64,000 nucleotides of DNA from CBDCFV01 sp965203835 (GTDB lineage Bacteria; Chloroflexota; Dehalococcoidia; Lucifugimonadales; UBA3495): contig OZ241919.1 of the NCBI GenBank assembly GCA_965203835.1, positions 930,001-994,000 of the forward strand, written 5' to 3'. Shown piece after piece: positions 58,612-64,000 of this stretch; within the stretch, counting starts at the first letter, position 1, and each line of letters begins with the position of its first letter. The position numbers and the translations under genes are program-made. The notes under the pieces were generated by a model. The model did no database searches. It worked only from the letters and a program-made list of their open reading frames with translations, and was not told the DNA's origin.

Positions 58612-58851
58612 TCAGTGTTCCTCACCCATCGATTGGTTCGTGTCGGACGGAACCGGCTTGCCTTGAGTAAAGTAACTCGCCACCAGCACAACAGGGATTG
58701 CCACAATTACCAGTCCAACCAGCGCCACCACCAGCCAAGGCCCGAGGTTGGCCAAGTCGTCAAGCCGGTCCTTGATCCATAACATAAGTACAGGATCGGC
58801 TGCGTCGCCGTGGTGGGAGGTAACCGACCCAAGAATCGCCCACAACATCAT
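58612..58851 (-). CDS. single-span membrane protein downstream of the MFS gene
   Basis: A 79-residue protein with one clear helix at residues 37-61 (GPWLVVALVGLVIVAIPVVLVASYF) and a short acidic tail. Its start lies three bases past the MFS transporter stop, so it is translationally coupled to it and may be an accessory membrane subunit. No ribosome site of its own is visible. Function unknown. Confidence 0.6.
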   Translation of the reverse strand: MMLWAILGSVTSHHGDAADPVLMLWIKDRLDDLANLGPWLVVALVGLVIVAIPVVLVASYFTQGKPVPSDTNQSMGEEH

Positions 58852-58854
58852 AGA

Positions 58855-60237
58855 TCAATCGCCGGCCGCGGCAGCCATAGCGGGCGCGGTCTGGTACCTG
58901 GAGGAGTACTTGCGCTCCCGAATAGAGAAGGCGGACAGTGCCGCCGGGAACAGGAGAGACCCCATGATGGCAAAGGGGAGAGTGTAAGAACCGGTCACGT
59001 CGAACAGGATCCCAGCTACCCAAACGCTGACAAACCCACCCACTTGGTGGAACACGAAGGACACCCCGGAGACGGTGCCCAACGTCCGCAGTCCGTAAAC
59101 GTCGGCGGTGAGGGTGGTGGTAAGCGGCGCCGTTGCGATCCAGGAAAACCCGGCCACAATGGCGAAAGCCCACAACGAAGCGTCGCCCGGCACCAGCAGC
59201 AGCAACATATATCCGCAGCCCCTGCAGAAGTACACCGAAGCCAGGAGGTTTTTCCGGGAGAACCGGTCGGCCAGCCAACCGGCACCGATAGCGCCCGCCG
59301 CGTTCAGTCCCATCATAAGGCCGAACACCGTCGCGGCCAGAGTTGGCGTAACGCCCCTGCCTATGGCGTAAGGAATGAAGTGGACGGTGAGTATAAAAGT
59401 GGTCGAACCACAAACGTAGTAAGAGAGGGACATCTGCCAGAATGGCATGGAACGGAAAGATTGCTTCCAATTGTCCGACGCCAGAGGGCCTTCTCTACGC
59501 GGAGGGGGAGGATTGCCCTGCCGGTCTCTCGGAGGCTCCGCATCGCCGTCCGGCTGCAACCCCAACTCGGACGGCCATTCTTTAACGAACAAGTAAGCAA
59601 GCGGCACCGCCAGGAGCATCACTATCAACCCCAACGCCGCCCAAGTAATACGCCAGTTTGTAGCTTGAAGCAGGTACATGGCGAAGGGGACAAGCAACAG
59701 GGCACCGGCGGAGGTGCCGCTGGCGTTGATCCCCATGACAACCGCCCGGCGGCGGCGGAACCACCGGGCCAACATGGCGCCGGTGGTGTTGATGGAGGAG
59801 GCGCTCATGGCAGTGGAAAGAACAAACCCGAACATGAAGATGAGGAAGAAGATGTGGAAGGTGGCGCTATGCAGGATCGTTACGAAACCGATGACCACCA
59901 GTCCGCCGATGATCAGCTTGCGGCCGCCGGTACGGTCGAAAATCCTGCCCATGAAGGGCTGGGTGACGCCGTTGACCAGAGCGCCAAGGGCCGCCGCCAG
60001 TGAAATGGTGCCCCTGGACCAGTCGAACTCTTCGCTCATGGGAATGACGAAGATACCGAAGGCGTTCCGGGCGCCCATCGTCAGCATAGCCATGAAGAAG
60101 AAGGTGCCCAGCAGGTACCAGCCGTAGAATATCGGGGGTCTTCCGTCACCCCTTACCCGGCGGCTGATTTCCGGGACAATAGCCCAAGCCAGAAGAAGGA
60201 CACCAACCGACAATATGAGAAAGCCGGTTGAAGTCAT
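58855..60237 (-). CDS. MFS transporter (monocarboxylate/oxalate-formate type)
   Basis: A 460-residue major facilitator with about 12 helices. PPIFYGWYLLGTFFFMAM and the A-motif-like GRIFDRTGGRKLIIGG between helices 2 and 3 are clear, with WFRRRRAVVMGINASGTSAGALLLVPF in the first half, typical of the oxalate/formate and monocarboxylate transporter branch. The central cytosolic loop (about residues 225-255) is polar. AAGGGCG lies before the ATG. It likely imports a carboxylic acid; the TcuA-like gene upstream on the same strand suggests tricarballylate or a similar acid. Confidence 0.9.
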   Translation of the reverse strand: MTSTGFLILSVGVLLLAWAIVPEISRRVRGDGRPPIFYGWYLLGTFFFMAMLTMGARNAFGIFVIPMSEEFDWSRGTISLAAALGALVNGVTQPFMGRIFDRTGGRKLIIGGLVVIGFVTILHSATFHIFFLIFMFGFVLSTAMSASSINTTGAMLARWFRRRRAVVMGINASGTSAGALLLVPFAMYLLQATNWRITWAALGLIVMLLAVPLAYLFVKEWPSELGLQPDGDAEPPRDRQGNPPPPRREGPLASDNWKQSFRSMPFWQMSLSYYVCGSTTFILTVHFIPYAIGRGVTPTLAATVFGLMMGLNAAGAIGAGWLADRFSRKNLLASVYFCRGCGYMLLLLVPGDASLWAFAIVAGFSWIATAPLTTTLTADVYGLRTLGTVSGVSFVFHQVGGFVSVWVAGILFDVTGSYTLPFAIMGSLLFPAALSAFSIRERKYSSRYQTAPAMAAAAGD

Positions 60238-60452
60238 ACTGCGGCGCCCTTCATAAACGGGACCACTCTAACCCTCTGCATTGGTCAACAACATCCGCAC
60301 CATCGGCTGAGGCTCCATACGCGGGAACAAGCACATGAAAGCCTCCAGAACCAATGTTGATACAAGCGAAAAACTATGTGCGTATGCTACCACTCAAAGG
60401 ATAGTTCCACCAGAGAGCCGGCCACAATCCGCCAGCGCGGTCCAACTACCTG

Positions 60453-61946
60453 CTAGTCCTTCAGGGCCATGGCGTCCCGTCCCGCGCTGGTCCCCGCCAA
60501 CCGGCCAAAAACCATACCCGCCGAGAGGCCGGACCCACCTGGGTAGTTGTAGTAAAAGAGGCCGCCAACCATTTCCCCTGCGGCATAAAGTCCGGGGATG
60601 GGCTCCTGCCCGTTGGTCACGACCTGGCCCCTCGTGTCAATCTTCACACCGCCGAAGGTGAACGTTATGCCACAAGTAACGGCGTATCCAAGATAAGGGG
60701 GCGTGTCGATGGTCTGGGCCCAGTTTGACTTGACGGGTTCGATGCCAACCGTTGACCTGCCGTCCTTCACCGTTGGATTGTAGGGTACGTCCTGCTGGAC
60801 CGCGGCGTTGAACTCCCGCACCGTCCGGGCCAACCCTTCCGGGTCTATGTCCAGCCGGGCCGCCAGTTCCTCGATCGTGTCCGCTTGGGCCATAGTCACC
60901 TGCGGGATGTGGTACTCATCCCGGAGCAGGTGTTTGACCTTGTCGTCGAAAATCTGGAAAGCCAGTCCCTGGGGCTGGGTAAGCAGCGCCCGCCCATAGG
61001 TGACGTAGGTGTAGTTACGGAAGTCGGCCCCTTCGTCCAGGAAACGCTCCCCGTTGAGGTTCACAATCAGGCCGAAGGGGTAGGAGTGCTTCTGGTACAA
61101 CTCGGTGATGGTCCGGTCACCGAACTCCGGCGCGTTCATGTCCCAAGCCACGGCGTGGCAACTGCTCCAGTGCCCATGAGCTTGGGCGCCAACGTCGAGC
61201 GCCATCCGGATGCCGTCGCCGGTGTTGTACGGAATCCCCCGCACCTTCACCAACTCCCATCCGGGGCCAAGGTAACGGCACCGCATTTCGGCGTTGGCCT
61301 CGAAACCACCGGCGGCCAGGACCACCGAATGAGCATATATGTCTTCGAAACCATCGGGGCCCTGAACCCTCAGCCCGTTGACCCTGCCTTTGTCGTCCTG
61401 AAGCAGTTGGATGCCTTGGGTAGAGTAGCGGATGTCCACCCCGGCCCTTTGCGCCGCCTCGAACTGCTGGTCGGACAGCCCCTTGCCCGCACCGACGGCC
61501 TCCACCACCAAGCCGCCCCAGAACCGGTACTTGTCGCCGTCCTTGAAGGCTTGGCGTCCGTAGGAAAGTACGAACCGCACGCCCTTTTCCTGCAGCCATT
61601 TCATGGTAGGGTGCGACTGGCTCACCAGGATTTGCGCCAAGTCAGGATCGGAGCGGCCTTGGGTAACCCGCATCATGTCGTCGTAGAACTGGTCCTGATT
61701 ATAGCTGCCCACGTCGATGGACGCTTCTTCGGTAGGGGACATATCGGGGATCAACGCCTTGATGTCTTCAATTCCGTCGAAAGCGAACCGGATGATCCCG
61801 CCGGTGAAATAAGTATTGCCTCCCCGGAAGAACTCCGGCGCCTTCTCCACCACCAGCACCGGCCCACAGACCTCTTTTGCCGCCAAGGCCGCGCTCAATG
61901 CGGCGTTGCCCGCGCCGACTACGATAACGTCATACTGCTCTGCCAC
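60453..61946 (-). CDS. FAD-dependent tricarballylate dehydrogenase-like flavoprotein (TcuA-like)
   Basis: A 497-residue FAD enzyme of the succinate dehydrogenase/fumarate reductase flavoprotein superfamily. YDVIVVGAGNAALSAALAA is the FAD-binding start, GGNTYFTGG the TcuA-like second segment, and FTFGGVKIDTRGQVV with GLYAAGEMVGGLF the end. In Salmonella TcuA oxidises tricarballylate to cis-aconitate. Sequence resemblance is to this branch, but related flavoproteins act on steroids or other acids. AGGAGGTTTACC precedes the ATG. An MFS gene follows on the same strand. Confidence 0.87.
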   Translation of the reverse strand: MAEQYDVIVVGAGNAALSAALAAKEVCGPVLVVEKAPEFFRGGNTYFTGGIIRFAFDGIEDIKALIPDMSPTEEASIDVGSYNQDQFYDDMMRVTQGRSDPDLAQILVSQSHPTMKWLQEKGVRFVLSYGRQAFKDGDKYRFWGGLVVEAVGAGKGLSDQQFEAAQRAGVDIRYSTQGIQLLQDDKGRVNGLRVQGPDGFEDIYAHSVVLAAGGFEANAEMRCRYLGPGWELVKVRGIPYNTGDGIRMALDVGAQAHGHWSSCHAVAWDMNAPEFGDRTITELYQKHSYPFGLIVNLNGERFLDEGADFRNYTYVTYGRALLTQPQGLAFQIFDDKVKHLLRDEYHIPQVTMAQADTIEELAARLDIDPEGLARTVREFNAAVQQDVPYNPTVKDGRSTVGIEPVKSNWAQTIDTPPYLGYAVTCGITFTFGGVKIDTRGQVVTNGQEPIPGLYAAGEMVGGLFYYNYPGGSGLSAGMVFGRLAGTSAGRDAMALKD

Positions 61947-62144
61947 GGTAAACCTCCTGGGGCGCTCGCATCGTAAAGTTCTTTGGGGAGATATCCATCG
62001 TAGTTTTCATGTGAAAGAGCATATAAGCTACACATATAAATGGCAACCGGGACAGAGTACACGAGCGGGATATTCCAGCTTGCCCAAGGACGCTCCGCAT
62101 ATTAAGATACAGCCCTAATCCACCACGGGGAGTATTCAAGGCAG

Positions 62145-63116
62145 ATGAAAGCAGCCAGACTGACCAGCCCCAAGACTTTTGAATTTCTGGACGTGGAGAC
62201 ACCGACAGCCGCCGACGGGCAGTGCCTGATAAAGATTGAGCGGGTCTCCATCTGCGGGAGCGATATCCGGGACTCCTATAGCCCCGTGCTTCCTGAGGAC
62301 CAATATCCCCTGACCGCGGGCCGGCCGTGCCACGAGATCGCAGGCGTTATTGTCGACAGCCGTATTGACGGGTTTCCCGAAGGAAGCCGGGCCATCGTCA
62401 TTCCGCGGCCCGGAGTAGGGGGCTTGGCGGAATACATCGTTTCCGGTCCGGAGAGGATGGCGTTGTTGCCCGACGAAGGAACACTGGACGAGTGGGTGAT
62501 GTGTCAACCCTCCGGCACGGTGCTCTTTTCCTGCCAGCAGATGCCCAACATTCTGGGTAAGACGGTGGTCGTTTTGGGACAGGGCAGCATTGGCCTCAGC
62601 TTCACCATGCTGACCTCCCGGATGGGGGCCAGGGCCGTGATAGCCGCGGACCTTCTGGACTACCGGCTGGAGAAGTCGAAGGAATTCGGCTCGACCCACA
62701 GGGTCAACCCCGACAAGGTGAACATCAGTGAAGCGGTGATGGAAATTACGAACGGAGTGGGGGCCGACGTGGTGGTCGAGGCCGCAGGCTACGCCGACAC
62801 CTTCGACATGTCCTTCCGCTTGGTGCGGCAGTTCGGTACCATCATAGTGTTCGGCATCACCGAGGAACACTCAGTGCCGATAGAACACCACGTATTGATG
62901 GACAAGCAACCCCGAATCATTCCCACTAATGGCGCCCGCAGCGGCGACCCCATAGCTCACATCCGGGAGATCGTTGGTCTGCGGGAACGGGGTTGGTGCG
63001 ACCCGGCGAGCTTGGTCACGCACCGCATGGGCTTTTCCGATGTTCAAGCCGCTTACGACATGTACGATCAGCGGCTGGACAACGTCATCAAAGTGGTGAT
63101 GAACATCAACGAGTAG
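62145..63116 (+). CDS. zinc-type alcohol dehydrogenase (MDR superfamily)
   Basis: A 323-residue medium-chain dehydrogenase. Catalytic zinc ligands Cys37 (SICGSD) and His63-Glu64 (CHEIAG) are present, as is the cofactor loop VVVLGQGSIGLSF near residue 140. The structural-zinc lobe with four cysteines, normally before residue 115, is missing, so the chain is shorter than the usual 340-370. Substrate: unknown secondary alcohol or polyol. It diverges from the TcuA-like gene, about 200 bases away. Confidence 0.9.
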   Translation: MKAARLTSPKTFEFLDVETPTAADGQCLIKIERVSICGSDIRDSYSPVLPEDQYPLTAGRPCHEIAGVIVDSRIDGFPEGSRAIVIPRPGVGGLAEYIVSGPERMALLPDEGTLDEWVMCQPSGTVLFSCQQMPNILGKTVVVLGQGSIGLSFTMLTSRMGARAVIAADLLDYRLEKSKEFGSTHRVNPDKVNISEAVMEITNGVGADVVVEAAGYADTFDMSFRLVRQFGTIIVFGITEEHSVPIEHHVLMDKQPRIIPTNGARSGDPIAHIREIVGLRERGWCDPASLVTHRMGFSDVQAAYDMYDQRLDNVIKVVMNINE

Positions 63117-63403
63117 AGGCCGTGGGGGTGTCCGGGCGTTTCCTTCAGCAGTCCGCACCGGACTGGCCGGATTCCCTCCTTCAACAACCCGGCTCACCGA
63201 GGTTACCGCAACAACTGCGAAGCGTCTTGGCCTTGATAAAGTTGTTGACCAACACCAGCTTTACCTTACGCCAGAATGGCATAGGTTGACGCAGGTTGTG
63301 CAGCGGGGCATGGGGATGATGATGTAGTTCCGGCATAACGCAATTATTATGGCAGACCAAGGATGGGGTGTACACTAAGCAGCTTCAAGGCAGGGAGGCC
63401 CAC
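63117..63403. other. 287-base intergenic region without recognised features
   Basis: Nothing was recognised other than the GGGAGG ribosome site of the next gene at its end. The short open frames on the minus strand have no supporting sites. Confidence 0.4.
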
Positions 63404-64000
63404 ATGTCGGCAGAATACCTGGACAAGCTGGCCGGTTTTGTCACCGAAACCAGGTTGGAAGACCTTGAGGAGTCGACGGTAACAGCCGCCAAGAACGTGG
63501 TGCTGGACACCATCGGCGCCATCCTAGCGGGGAGCCGCCTTTCCGAGAACGCCGGTTTCGCCAACATGGTCCTGGGCATGGGCAACGGCGGCAACGCCAC
63601 CCTGCTCGGCCATGCCGGGGCTACGCAGCCCATGATGGCCGCACTGGTCAACGCAACGGCGGGGGTATCGTTGGAGATGGACGAAGGCAGCCGCTTGGGC
63701 GGAGGCCACCCTTCGATCCACGTCACTCCCGGGGCCATCGCTATGGCCGAAGAGCGGAAATGCACCGGCGCTGAACTGCTGGAAAGCGTCATCGTCGGTT
63801 ATGAAGTAACCTCCCGCATCGGAAGCGGCACCATAGTCAAAGACGAGGTCCATTCCCATGGCACCTGGGGCACTGCGGGCACAGCCGCCGCTACCGCCCG
63901 TATCCTGGGATTAAACGCTCAAGAAACCAGGTCGGCCATCAGCATGGCCGCTTCGATGAGCCCGGCCAACACTTGGACGCCATGCTTGGAGGGGGCCACC
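63404..64000 (+). CDS. MmgE/PrpD family protein, partial at window edge
   Basis: The first 199 residues of a second MmgE/PrpD protein. It begins MSAEYLDKLAGFVTETRLED; VVLDTIGAILAGSRLS near residue 35, AGVSLEMDEGSRLGGGHPSIHVTP near residue 87 and HSHGTWGTAGTAAATARIL near residue 150 are the family blocks. GGGAGG lies five bases before the ATG. It is distinct from the member at 33014. The rest is outside the window. It follows the alcohol dehydrogenase on the same strand and may belong to one catabolic unit. Confidence 0.9.
   Translation, partial: MSAEYLDKLAGFVTETRLEDLEESTVTAAKNVVLDTIGAILAGSRLSENAGFANMVLGMGNGGNATLLGHAGATQPMMAALVNATAGVSLEMDEGSRLGGGHPSIHVTPGAIAMAEERKCTGAELLESVIVGYEVTSRIGSGTIVKDEVHSHGTWGTAGTAAATARILGLNAQETRSAISMAASMSPANTWTPCLEGAT

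Noticed and set aside
58810..60003. 397-residue open frame on the plus strand
   Set aside because: Antisense of the MFS transporter; low-complexity, charged product.
60885..61976. 363-residue open frame on the plus strand
   Set aside because: Antisense of the TcuA-like flavoprotein, whose FAD motifs are unambiguous.
1..64000. tRNA, rRNA, CRISPR arrays, transposase or prophage genes
   Set aside because: No T-loop, direct-repeat/spacer pattern, transposase catalytic motif or phage structural gene was seen on either strand; this is by eye only.

Overview
The window (GC-rich, roughly 60 %) reads as a chromosomal contig of a Chloroflexota bacterium, most likely a Dehalococcoidia / SAR202-type lineage. 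This is inference from gene content, not from a marker gene: a split methylmalonyl-CoA mutase, a TreT-type trehalose synthase, TcuA-like, MmgE/PrpD, flavin-monooxygenase and SDR catabolic genes, Uma2 nucleases, many TTG/GTG starts, and an abundant short hairpin repeat with an ATTCCCGC...GCGGGAAT stem. No rRNA, tRNA, CRISPR array, transposase or prophage genes were seen.

Layout. 0-3.1 kb (minus): TldD-TldE-alpha/beta hydrolase operon. 3.3-8 kb: SppA-like peptidase, MazG with a leaderless-looking promoter, an AbrB/PIN toxin-antitoxin pair, DUF1461, FmdB and DUF3800 genes. 8-11.4 kb: methylmalonyl-CoA mutase large subunit, acyl-CoA dehydrogenase, B12-binding small subunit. 11.5-18.9 kb: housekeeping run (YceD/DUF177, L32, FabD, NusB, ACP, UDG, RNase J, FtsK). 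19-24.1 kb: tandem Uma2 genes, a PHP protein, an orphan DppD-like ATPase, aquaglyceroporin, HolA. 24.3-31.7 kb: accessory island with two clan-AA aspartic proteases, a PaREP1 protein, two unknown genes, a frameshifted MmeI-like type IIL restriction-modification enzyme, and a third Uma2 between direct copies of a 52-bp composite repeat. 31.9-39.7 kb: LLM flavin oxidoreductase, MmgE/PrpD, SDR, a single-ORF MNT-HEPN (MntA-HepT) fusion, a 154-bp MITE with terminal inverted repeats and a 10-bp target duplication, a CoxS-CoxM-CoxG cluster without CoxL, and a TreT-like synthase. 39.9-45 kb: phosphonoacetate-hydrolase-like enzyme, ThrB, LysC, a GT2 and a TPR protein. 45.2-49.3 kb: GlmS with a long leader and a phosphosugar mutase interrupted in frame by a repeat. 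49.3-58 kb: SDR, the complete GcvT-H-PA-PB glycine cleavage operon, an AAA ATPase-TOPRIM pair (candidate defence module) and a beta-hydroxyacid dehydrogenase. 58-64 kb: MFS transporter, TcuA-like flavoprotein, zinc alcohol dehydrogenase and the start of a second MmgE/PrpD.

How it fits together. The core genes serve RNA/protein quality control, fatty-acid initiation, amino-sugar synthesis, one-carbon metabolism and aspartate-family amino acids. The catabolic genes point to a heterotroph degrading carboxylic and branched-chain acids (propionyl/methylmalonyl-CoA, methylcitrate-type, tricarballylate-type, hydroxyisobutyrate-type substrates). Defence, toxin-antitoxin and repeat elements are concentrated at 5.3-6.0, 24.3-31.7, 35.3-36.2 and 55.1-56.9 kb. 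The most notable signals are the one-chain MntA-HepT fusion, the ATPase-TOPRIM pair, the intact-looking MITE, and hairpin repeats that have become protein-coding sequence in the sugar mutase and in NusB.
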